Assembly (NCBI GenBank): GCA_947253655.1
Contig: CAMYAE010000015.1
Coordinates: 1-48,194 of the forward strand
Length of the DNA: 48,194 nucleotides
Source of the DNA: an uncultured Bacteroidales bacterium
GTDB taxonomy: Bacteria > Bacteroidota > Bacteroidia > Bacteroidales > UBA932
Direction: 5' to 3'
In this document: one piece after another, positions 9,126 to 16,386 of the stretch
Layout of the letters: each line of letters opens with the position of its first letter
How positions within the stretch are numbered: position 1 is the first letter of the stretch
The notes under the pieces: generated by a model
Databases searched by the model: none
What the model saw: only the letters and a program-made list of their open reading frames with translations
Told to the model about the DNA's origin: nothing
Made by a program: the position numbers and the translations under genes

Positions 9126-12100
9126 TTATGGCTCAAATACCACCTCAACGTCGGGCATGTTCGGGTTTGCCTTCTTGAAATAATACTGATTCGTCTGACC
9201 TTCGACTCTTTCTATTGAGCCGATATCAAAAGGTGAATTATAAAAGACCTCACTATAGCTCTCAGTTTTTATCTTCAACGTAGACCCCAAAGACACGTCA
9301 AACAGTCTTACTACAGGATTTGAAAGAGATACGGGCCTTGACCACGAGCTCAGTTCCCCCTGACCCGGAAGAGTGAACAATGTCCCGACATACAACATTT
9401 CAATTGCATCCACTTCGCTTTTACTATACACAACAGGCTCTATATATTCCCTGCCATCCGGAAGTTGTTGCACACTCAAGTCCTTGAACAATAAAGATCT
9501 GTCAACGGCGGAAGTATCTAAAGTGCATTCCACTTCGCTGAAAGAAGGGTACGTTTCCCCATTTAAACCTTTCAAAACTATCTTTTTTATTAGCGGCGGT
9601 AACTGCAAAGGAGGCATTTTAAGAACTCCATTCCAAAATACAGGCTTGCCTCCCCAAAAATCATCAGCATAAAACCATGCAGCCACCGCAACATAATTAT
9701 CTTTTCCATCCCAAGGACGTCTGTTGTTTTTTATAATAGACATATCATCTTTCTGTCTACGATTGACGCCCGATTCGATTGGTTTATTAATATCTTGACG
9801 AAACGTTAGCCTCGTGCCGTCGTCAAGATAATCATCCGGATTATAAACTATAGGAGAATTTTTATCTTTGAGTCGATATATCTTGAAGGTCGGCTCTGCA
9901 TCCAAATATTCCGGTAAGTTCTCCCATTCGGAATCCGGAGACATTTTGCGTTGTACAAGGAAAGACATAAGAACAGCACTGTAATAACCATTAAATTCCG
10001 GCTTCATGTAATAATTACGCTGCACCCGGGTATGAATCCTGCAAGGAACGTATGTGTTCATTGCCGATTCTTTAGGCTCTTTCCCGGGGAAGGTAACAGA
10101 AGCCACTTTGCCCCAACGTTTTTCTACGGGAGCCAGCTCCATGGCATCAGGTAAATCTTGATTACATATAAAAAAAGATCCATCATAATAGACAGTATCT
10201 TTTCTATCTGCCGGAAGTCCTGGCATGCCTTGCACAATGGTTCCATCAGGAGCCTTATTGCCGTTCTCATCATAAACGGTATATTCTACCAGTCCCTCCG
10301 ACGGCTCTATATACTCTCCATGCTCCTGCTGGTAATATTGTGCTATTACATTCACATATCCTCTTATAATCTCAACAGTAGCACCAGGCTTTCCGATTTC
10401 TCCCGGTCTTCCGTCTGACCCTTTCTCTCCCGGCTTTCCTCCAATATATTCGAGGAAATCGTTCATGCCGTTATTCTCCTTTGGCCAAACCTCACCCGTC
10501 TTAGGATCTTTCAACTGCCGTGGAGTGCCGTAACGCGATTCAAGTTCATCTTTCCAAACCTCATAGGCGCTCTTACCGTCCTTGCCGTTAAGACCTTTAA
10601 GACCTCTCGCTCCGTCTTTACCGGTGAGGAATTCAAAGAAGTTGTTCTCACTGACCTTGTCTGCCGGCCATTTCTCGCCCGGCTTCTGAGGATTATCTAC
10701 ATCGCCCTTGGATACCATTTCCTTCCATACCTCGTAGGCACTCTTACCGTTAAGGCCGTCTTCTCTATCTCCTTTATCTCCGGTCTCGCCTTTCTCGCCT
10801 TTGGCTCCGTCGGCTCCTCTGAGGTATCGGTAGAAATCTGTCTGGGTGCTATCAGTTGCAGGCCAGGTCTCTCCTGTCTTAGGATCTTTTATATTGCCTG
10901 CTGCAACATCATCTTTCCACAGATCATAGGCACTCTTGCCTTCTGCTCCGTTCGCTCCGGTTTCGCCTTGCTCGCCCTTATCGCCCTTCTCGCCTTTCTC
11001 GCCGGCGGCCTTGATGTTTGTATCGGTATTCCCAATCCACCAGTTGCCGTTTTCGCCGATTCTTGGCGTAAGTCCGTCTTTTCCGTTTTCACCCTTCTCG
11101 CCTCGGTCTCCTTTCGCTCCTTTAAGATACAGGAAGAAGTGTTCTATATCCTTTCCTCCATCCCATGAAATAGTGCCGTCTTCAACAAGATTCTTCCATT
11201 GCTCGTAAGCGGACTTGCCGTCCTTGCCGTTCAGACCATTAACGCCGTTATCGCCTTTTTCGCCTTGGACTCCCTTTTCTCCCTTGGCACCTACTCTTGT
11301 GTCATTATTTCCGATGAACCAATTACCATTTGGACCGATATAAGGGGTGTTTCCGTCTCTGCCAATGAGGAAGTTCCAGAAATCCGGCTCTGTGTCTTTG
11401 TCTGCCGGCCACTTCTTGCTTGGGTCGTGCGGATTGGTTACATCGCCCTTAGATACCATTTCTTTCCACATCTCGTATGCGGACAAACCGTTCTCACCTT
11501 TATCACCTTTATCGCCTTTGTCACCCTTCTTGCCCTTATCACCTTTGGCGCCTTTGGCCCCGTCGGCTCCTCTGAGGTAACGGTAAAAATCCGTCTGGGT
11601 ATTTTCTGTCTTCGGCCAGACCTCTCCTGTCTTAGGGTCGGTTATCTTGCCTGCCGCAACATCATCTTTCCACAGTTCATAGGCACTCTTGCCGTCTGCT
11701 CCGTTATCTCCCGTCGCTCCGGTTTCGCCTTGATCGCCCTTATCGCCTTTATCGCCGGTGGCCTTGATACCAGTGTTAGTGTCGCCAATCCACCAGTTGC
11801 CGTCTTCACCGATTCGTGGCGTCTGGCCGTCTTTTCCGTTTTCTCCGTTATCGCCCCTGTCGCCTTGTGCACCTTTAAGATACAGGAAGAAGTGCTCTAC
11901 CTCCTTTCCTCCTTTCCAGTGAATAGTGCTGTCTGCCACAAGACTTTTCCACTGCTCGTAAGCGGACTTGCCGTCCTTGCCGTTCAGACCGTTAACGCCG
12001 TCATCTCCTTTTTCACCTTTCTCTCCTTTTGCACCCTTTTCTCCCTTGGCGCCTACTCCCGTGTCTTTACCACCGATGAACCAGTTGCCGTTCGTGCCGA

Positions 12101-12500
12101 TATAAGGGCTGTTACCGTCGCGGCCTGTAAGGAAGTTCCAGAAATCCGGCTCTGTGTTGCTGTCTTTAGGCCACTTCTTGCCCTGCTCGTGCGGATTGGC
12201 CACATCGCCCTGAGATACCATTCCCTTCCACATCTCGTATGCAGACTGACCGTTATCGCCCTTATCGCCTTTCTCCCCTTTGCAATAGAGGAGGAAATCA
12301 GCAAGCTCCACCTTGTTGCTCGGCCATTGAATTTTGCCGGAAAGGACCTCGTCTTTCCAAACTTCATAAGCTAGTTTACCATCAACGCCTCTTGCTCCTT
12401 TCGGCATATAAAAACTGATGCCGCTACAAGAAATCAATAAAGAAAAAACTATCCCTAGGACGATGATTTTTCCAATTGACAATACGTTTTTCATTTTCAT
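9126..12500 (-). CDS. collagen-like repeat lipoprotein C
   Basis: 1124 residues. Signal peptide ends LLISC (Cys25) followed by SGISFYM. The module order is the same as in lipoproteins A and B: leading Gly-X-Y, L/SAYEVWK, then two rounds of EMWK, EQWK and E/DLWK units with NGNWFIG and NGNWWIG units between, then two more SAYEVWK units and a C-terminal region of about 420 residues. One Gly-X-Y run is broken by GDREDG. It is first in its transcription unit, ahead of lipoprotein B and ompA copy 2, with a TATATTTG element at 12582-12589 and an inverted repeat in the presumed leader. Exposure at the cell surface is likely but not shown; the acidic export signal after the lipid-modified Cys is weak in all three paralogues. 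Confidence 0.87.
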   Translation of the reverse strand: MKMKNVLSIGKIIVLGIVFSLLISCSGISFYMPKGARGVDGKLAYEVWKDEVLSGKIQWPSNKVELADFLLYCKGEKGDKGDNGQSAYEMWKGMVSQGDVANPHEQGKKWPKDSNTEPDFWNFLTGRDGNSPYIGTNGNWFIGGKDTGVGAKGEKGAKGEKGEKGDDGVNGLNGKDGKSAYEQWKSLVADSTIHWKGGKEVEHFFLYLKGAQGDRGDNGENGKDGQTPRIGEDGNWWIGDTNTGIKATGDKGDKGDQGETGATGDNGADGKSAYELWKDDVAAGKITDPKTGEVWPKTENTQTDFYRYLRGADGAKGAKGDKGKKGDKGDKGDKGENGLSAYEMWKEMVSKGDVTNPHDPSKKWPADKDTEPDFWNFLIGRDGNTPYIGPNGNWFIGNNDTRVGAKGEKGVQGEKGDNGVNGLNGKDGKSAYEQWKNLVEDGTISWDGGKDIEHFFLYLKGAKGDRGEKGENGKDGLTPRIGENGNWWIGNTDTNIKAAGEKGEKGDKGEQGETGANGAEGKSAYDLWKDDVAAGNIKDPKTGETWPATDSTQTDFYRYLRGADGAKGEKGETGDKGDREDGLNGKSAYEVWKEMVSKGDVDNPQKPGEKWPADKVSENNFFEFLTGKDGARGLKGLNGKDGKSAYEVWKDELESRYGTPRQLKDPKTGEVWPKENNGMNDFLEYIGGKPGEKGSDGRPGEIGKPGATVEIIRGYVNVIAQYYQQEHGEYIEPSEGLVEYTVYDENGNKAPDGTIVQGMPGLPADRKDTVYYDGSFFICNQDLPDAMELAPVEKRWGKVASVTFPGKEPKESAMNTYVPCRIHTRVQRNYYMKPEFNGYYSAVLMSFLVQRKMSPDSEWENLPEYLDAEPTFKIYRLKDKNSPIVYNPDDYLDDGTRLTFRQDINKPIESGVNRRQKDDMSIIKNNRRPWDGKDNYVAVAAWFYADDFWGGKPVFWNGVLKMPPLQLPPLIKKIVLKGLNGETYPSFSEVECTLDTSAVDRSLLFKDLSVQQLPDGREYIEPVVYSKSEVDAIEMLYVGTLFTLPGQGELSSWSRPVSLSNPVVRLFDVSLGSTLKIKTESYSEVFYNSPFDIGSIERVEGQTNQYYFKKANPNMPDVEVVFEP

Positions 12501-12546
12501 ATTTGTTTTATGAATTATTCAAAAGAAAGCTAATTATTGCTTTATT

Positions 12547-12565
12547 CCGGAAGTTATACTTCCGG
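12547..12565 (-). promoter_or_regulatory. perfect inverted repeat in the leader of lipoprotein C
   Basis: CCGGAAGT and ACTTCCGG form an 8-bp perfect inverted repeat around TAT. It lies 17 bases downstream of the minus-strand -7 element at 12582-12589, so it would form a hairpin near the 5' end of the lipoprotein C transcript, or act as a dyad operator. It has no run of U, so it is not a standard terminator. Confidence 0.55.
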
Positions 12566-12581
12566 GTTTTAACGCAACTTA

Positions 12582-12589
12582 CAAATATA
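12582..12589 (-). promoter_or_regulatory. -7 element of the lipoprotein C-B-ompA2 unit
   Basis: The minus strand reads TATATTTG, a perfect TAnnTTTG match, 81 bases before the lipoprotein C start. No clear TTTG stands 19-20 bases further upstream, so the -33 element is weak. Confidence 0.65.
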
Positions 12590-12666
12590 CACTTTTTTTT
12601 GAGCAATTAAAAATAAAGAAAGTTGTTTTGGAATAGAAATTCCTCATTATTGGGACATTCATCGAT

Positions 12667-12706
12667 TTGTGGAAAAATTTGTAAATAAGTGGAACAAAAT
12701 GGAAAA
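12667..12706 (+). promoter_or_regulatory. candidate MraZ operator: four 10-bp-spaced TGGAA-like repeats
   Basis: TGGAA occurs at 12670, 12690 and 12700 and TGTAA at 12680, giving four direct repeats at exactly 10-bp spacing on one DNA face. In other bacteria MraZ binds direct repeats of a short TGGGN-type box at this spacing just ahead of its own gene. Here the last repeats overlap where the -33 contact should be for the -7 element at 12714, which suggests autorepression. The match to an MraZ site is inference from position and period. Confidence 0.6.
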
Positions 12707-12713
12707 TTATATT

Positions 12714-12721
12714 TATCTTTG
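12714..12721 (+). promoter_or_regulatory. -7 element of the dcw operon
   Basis: TATCTTTG, a perfect TAnnTTTG match, lies 23 bases before the mraZ ATG. No strong -33 TTTG is present; the repeat array occupies that place. Confidence 0.7.
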
Positions 12722-12744
12722 TAGCAATAGCGTGAAAGATAGAT

Positions 12745-13197
12745 ATGATAACCTTTATCGGCGAATACGGAGCAAAACTGGATGACAAGGGAAGAGTGGT
12801 TTTCCCTTCGGCATTCAAGTCCCTTATGCCTGCCGACGGCGATCTCAGATTTGTCATCAGAAAAGACATCTTCGAGGACTGCCTTGAGATGTACACCTTT
12901 GAGGAATGGCAACGCCGGAGCGAGGAAGTCAAATCAAAACTCGATCTTTTCAACAAAGAGCACGCTATGTTCTGGAGGGAATATATGCGCAACCGTGCCA
13001 TAGTGGAGCCTGACGGCAAATTAGGCCGAATTACAGTCCCCCGGAAACTTTTGGAGGCAATTGGTGTAACCAAAGAGATAGTGTTCTCCGGCAATGATTA
13101 CAAGATTGAGCTTTGGGCCAAAGAAAAATATGAGGCCAGCGAGATTTCAAACGCAGAATACATTGCAATAGCCGGAAGACTTTCTCAGAAGAGATAG
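12745..13197 (+). CDS. mraZ: MraZ transcriptional regulator
   Basis: 150 residues, the usual length. Two SpoVT/AbrB-like MraZ domains carry the signature motifs DDKGRVVFP (about residue 13) and DGKLGRITVP (about residue 90). In studied species MraZ forms ring-shaped oligomers that bind direct repeats upstream of its own gene and control the dcw operon. It is the first gene of the cluster, preceded by a -7 element and a 10-bp-spaced repeat set. rsmH begins 11 bases downstream. Confidence 0.96.
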   Translation: MITFIGEYGAKLDDKGRVVFPSAFKSLMPADGDLRFVIRKDIFEDCLEMYTFEEWQRRSEEVKSKLDLFNKEHAMFWREYMRNRAIVEPDGKLGRITVPRKLLEAIGVTKEIVFSGNDYKIELWAKEKYEASEISNAEYIAIAGRLSQKR

Positions 13198-13201
13198 GAG
13201 G
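13196..13201 (+). promoter_or_regulatory. strong Shine-Dalgarno of rsmH
   Basis: AGGAGG, overlapping the mraZ stop codon, lies 7 bases before the rsmH ATG. Such perfect sites are uncommon in Bacteroidota, where most starts, including others in this window, lack one. Confidence 0.7.
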
Positions 13202-13208
13202 AAGTCAA

Positions 13209-14177
13209 ATGTCTGAGTATCATACACCTGTATTGCTTGATGAGAGCATTTCAGCCCTCATAACAAACCCAAACGGAATATATGTCGATGCCACATTCGG
13301 GGGCGGTGGTCACACTGCCGGGATTCTTTCACGCTTAAATCAAAGCGGCAAGGTCATCGCCTTCGATCGTGACATTGATGCTATCGACAATAAGATTGAT
13401 GACGAGAGGTTGGTGCTGATACACAACAACTTCAGATTTGTACACAATTATCTGAGCCTTGAGGCGTTCAAGAGCGGGGAGGATATTGAAAATGCAGGGG
13501 CGGACGGCATCCTGGCAGACCTCGGAGTGTCTTCACATCAGTTTGACACTGCCGGCCGGGGATTTTCCTTCCGATACGACGCTCCGCTGGATATGAGGAT
13601 GAACAAGGAGTCCGCTGTCTCTGCAAAGGATATAATCAACGGATATGAGCCTAAGGAATTGGAGCGGATATTCAGGATTTACGGAGAAGTAGATAATGCC
13701 GGACGGCTGGCACGGCTGATTGCAGACGCCCGTTCTAAGGGGGAAATCGGTACGACAGGCGAACTGTACAACGCTATTTCACCGGTGCTGCCGAAATTTG
13801 CAGAGCACAAATATCTGGCAAAAGTGTATCAGGGGCTCAGAATTGAAGTAAATGGGGAAATGCAGGCCCTTGAAAAGTTCCTGTACGGGGCGGCACGGTC
13901 GCTGAAACCGGGCGGAAGGCTGGTAATTATCACCTACCAATCCCTCGAAGACAGAATGGTCAAGAACTTCATCAAGGCAGGAAATATAGACGGAATAGAA
14001 GAAAAAGACTTTTTCGGACGGAAAAAAGCACCTTTGACGGCGGTAAACAAAAAGCCGATTCTTCCTAAGGAAAGCGAAATAGCAGGGAATACCAGAGCAC
14101 GCAGCGCAAAACTCCGTGTAGCCGAAAAGCCGGAGGCCAACGAGGCACAAGCCAGCAAAAAGGAGGGAAGCCTATGA
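13209..14177 (+). CDS. rsmH: 16S rRNA (cytosine-1402 N4) methyltransferase RsmH
   Basis: 322 residues. The motif FGGGGHTAGIL near residue 30 is the S-adenosylmethionine loop; LADLGVSSHQFD, GRGFSFRYDAPLDMRM and the C-terminal ITYQSLEDR motif are typical of RsmH (MraW). It methylates C1402 in the ribosomal P site together with RsmI. It is the second gene of the dcw cluster and overlaps the next gene by 4 bases (ATGA), implying coupled translation. Confidence 0.96.
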   Translation: MSEYHTPVLLDESISALITNPNGIYVDATFGGGGHTAGILSRLNQSGKVIAFDRDIDAIDNKIDDERLVLIHNNFRFVHNYLSLEAFKSGEDIENAGADGILADLGVSSHQFDTAGRGFSFRYDAPLDMRMNKESAVSAKDIINGYEPKELERIFRIYGEVDNAGRLARLIADARSKGEIGTTGELYNAISPVLPKFAEHKYLAKVYQGLRIEVNGEMQALEKFLYGAARSLKPGGRLVIITYQSLEDRMVKNFIKAGNIDGIEEKDFFGRKKAPLTAVNKKPILPKESEIAGNTRARSAKLRVAEKPEANEAQASKKEGSL

Positions 14178-14512
14178 ATTTGAGCAATATATGGGAAGCA
14201 ATCAAGAACAGCTTCATCGCGATATTACACGGGGAGTTCCTTATAAGGATCAAATGCGACAAATACTTTTTGCACATCGTCTATACATTTTTCCTGATTT
14301 GGATGATGATATGGATAGGAATAAAGGTGGAGAACACATTGGTAAAGGTGGAAAAGAACAAGGTTACCTTGAATGATATGAAAATATACCATGCTCAGAA
14401 AACGGTCAGAATGGTAAGCCTGAACAGAATTACCGTTGTGGACAAGCTGCTGAAAGAAAACGGCTCTGAGGTGACCTTGCCGAAAAAGCCTGCATACAGA
14501 ATAGACAAATAA
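14174..14512 (+). CDS. FtsL-like division protein
   Basis: 112 residues: a cytoplasmic N-terminus, one membrane segment at about residues 32-50 (FLHIVYTFFLIWMMIWIGI) and a C-terminal helical stretch. Sequence alone is weakly conserved, but size, topology and position between rsmH and ftsI match the Bacteroidota FtsL-type proteins. FtsL links FtsB/FtsQ to FtsW-FtsI during septal synthesis. It overlaps rsmH by 4 bases, and ftsI starts 12 bases later. Confidence 0.8.
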   Translation: MNLSNIWEAIKNSFIAILHGEFLIRIKCDKYFLHIVYTFFLIWMMIWIGIKVENTLVKVEKNKVTLNDMKIYHAQKTVRMVSLNRITVVDKLLKENGSEVTLPKKPAYRIDK

Positions 14513-14524
14513 TCGGTTGGAAAG

Positions 14525-16381
14525 ATGCCTGTCATAAAGGAAGAGGTTAAAAAAGAAAGCAAGAAGAGGGACAAGATCGGTATGACCTTGTACGTCTTCT
14601 ATTTGCTGTTCCTTATGGCTGCGGTTGTGATTATTTTCAGAATCGCTCAGATACAGCTGTTCTACCGTATAGATGACTCGCTGTCGGGATACTTCAGGCC
14701 AAGAAGCATAAAAGAGAAAATATATCCTACGAGAGGAGCCATAATTGCACACGACGGCAGGCTTTTGGCCATGTCTACGCCAATGTACCAAATATATATG
14801 GACTGTACTGTCCAAAAATCGGCAAAAGGCAGTAAGGAAGAAAAGGAATGGAGGTCTAAGGCCGGTGAACTGGCAAAAGGTCTTGCTTCAATCTACGGGG
14901 ACAAAACCGGCTCGGCCTACTACTCCATGATTATCGAGGGGCGGGAACGCGGCAGCCGGTACATGAAAATCGGGCGGTCTATAGACCATGAGACTTTGCA
15001 AAGCGTTAAACGTCTTCCGTTGTTCAATGAAGGGCAATACCGTGGCGGGATTATAGTTGAAAAACATGACACAAGGCAATATCCTTACGGCTCATTGGCA
15101 AGAAGGACTATCGGATATGTCAAAGACAACAGCAATAGCAACGGCAACAACAAGATAGGAATCGAAGGTCGTTTTGACTACGTGCTACACGGCAAGGAGG
15201 GTTATGAGTGGATGAAAATCACCGACAACAGGGCCATAATCCCGAATGCCGACAGTGCCTCCGTAAAAGCCAAAGACGGGCTTGACCTGAGGACCACCCT
15301 GGACATTGACTTACAGGACATTGCGGATAATGCACTTCGGAAACAAATTGCAGACAACCCTAAAATTGAGGGTGGCTGCGTGATTGTAATGGACGTGGGG
15401 ACGGGGGCTATAAGGGCTATGGTAAATCTGCTCCGGGACTCAACGGACGGCACGATGAACGAAAGCTATAATATGGCAATCGGACGCACAGGAGAGCCGG
15501 GGTCGGTATTCAAGAGCACAACCCTTATGAGTCTGCTCGAAGACGGCAAGGTGAAGCTAAGCGATGAGATTGAGACAAATCACGGAGTGCTTAAAGGTTT
15601 TCAAAGAGACCAGCATATAGCCGATTATGAAAGGATTAACAAGACGAATAAAATATCCGTGCTACACGGCTTTGAGATTTCTTCCAACTATGTTTTCAGG
15701 AAGTTGGCTATTGATAATTACGGTCGTAAGCCGAAAAAGATGATTGACAAACTATACCTGTACAAGCTCGGAGAGGCCTACGATTTCGATCTCGACGGAT
15801 TTAAGGCCCCGACAATCCCTTCGCCGGATTCGAAGAGCTGGAGCGCGACCGATCTCGGCTCCATAGCCATAGGGTACTCGGTGGCGGAAACTCCTTTGCA
15901 CACTGTCACTTTCTATAACGCCATTGCCAACAAGGGGAAAATGATGAAGCCTTATCTCGTGGAAGCCATTGAAGAGAACGGAATTGTAAGGAAAAAACTC
16001 GGACCGAGCGTACTTAACGGCTCAATCTGTTCAAGAACGACGGCTGACACCCTCACGAGGGCACTTAGACGGGTCACAGAAGAGGGTACAGGGAGACGGA
16101 TGCTGAAAGGAGCGCTGTGCCCTATAGCCGGTAAAACCGGTACTTCCAGAATTGTACTTGACCCTAAATTCACAAGAAAGAGCCGAAATCCTTACGAAGA
16201 CGAAAAAGGCAGAAAACAATATCAGGCGACTTTTGTAGGCTTTTTCCCGGCCGACAGGCCACAATACACGGCGATTGTTGTCATATACTCATATCTGAAC
16301 AGGGAGATATTCTATGGGGGCACCCTGCCGGCAATGACTTTCAGAGAAATCGCAGACAAGACAATAGCATTGAAAAATTAA
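14525..16381 (+). CDS. ftsI: septal peptidoglycan transpeptidase FtsI (PBP3-like)
   Basis: 618 residues. One N-terminal membrane helix (about 22-42), a dimerisation domain with PTRGAIIAHDGRLLA, then a transpeptidase domain with catalytic S327-V-F-K330, S386-S-N388 and K537-T-G539. It crosslinks septal peptidoglycan and works with FtsW. There is no PASTA domain after the transpeptidase: the protein ends about 80 residues past KTG. It lies between the FtsL-like gene and murE (5-base gap). Confidence 0.94.
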   Translation: MPVIKEEVKKESKKRDKIGMTLYVFYLLFLMAAVVIIFRIAQIQLFYRIDDSLSGYFRPRSIKEKIYPTRGAIIAHDGRLLAMSTPMYQIYMDCTVQKSAKGSKEEKEWRSKAGELAKGLASIYGDKTGSAYYSMIIEGRERGSRYMKIGRSIDHETLQSVKRLPLFNEGQYRGGIIVEKHDTRQYPYGSLARRTIGYVKDNSNSNGNNKIGIEGRFDYVLHGKEGYEWMKITDNRAIIPNADSASVKAKDGLDLRTTLDIDLQDIADNALRKQIADNPKIEGGCVIVMDVGTGAIRAMVNLLRDSTDGTMNESYNMAIGRTGEPGSVFKSTTLMSLLEDGKVKLSDEIETNHGVLKGFQRDQHIADYERINKTNKISVLHGFEISSNYVFRKLAIDNYGRKPKKMIDKLYLYKLGEAYDFDLDGFKAPTIPSPDSKSWSATDLGSIAIGYSVAETPLHTVTFYNAIANKGKMMKPYLVEAIEENGIVRKKLGPSVLNGSICSRTTADTLTRALRRVTEEGTGRRMLKGALCPIAGKTGTSRIVLDPKFTRKSRNPYEDEKGRKQYQATFVGFFPADRPQYTAIVVIYSYLNREIFYGGTLPAMTFREIADKTIALKN

Positions 16382-16386
16382 ATACG

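Larger units (their letters stand above)
1..12500 (-). repeat. tandem gene array: collagen-like lipoprotein + OmpA units
   Basis: The order in the direction of transcription is lipoprotein C, ompA relic, lipoprotein B, ompA copy 2, lipoprotein A, ompA copy 1. Each lipoprotein-to-ompA junction has the same 14-base spacer, and each ompA start is nearly identical. The repeated coding modules give long stretches of near-identical DNA within and between genes. This fits stepwise duplication of a two-gene unit, with one ompA lost. Confidence 0.85.
12501..12744. other. divergent intergenic region, lipoprotein C / mraZ
   Basis: This 244-base AT-rich region separates the surface array from the dcw operon. 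It holds a minus-strand -7 element, an inverted repeat, a plus-strand -7 element and a 10-bp-spaced repeat set before mraZ, each listed separately. No small gene or RNA was recognised. Confidence 0.7.

Noticed and set aside
11199..12374. 391-codon open frame on the plus strand opposite lipoprotein C
   Set aside because: It is the antisense shadow of the Gly-X-Y and SAYExWK repeats; similar shadows occur opposite lipoproteins A and B, and the minus-strand product has a signal peptide and conserved modules.
12579..13094. 171-codon open frame opposite mraZ
   Set aside because: It is antisense to a clearly conserved mraZ and shows no recognisable features.
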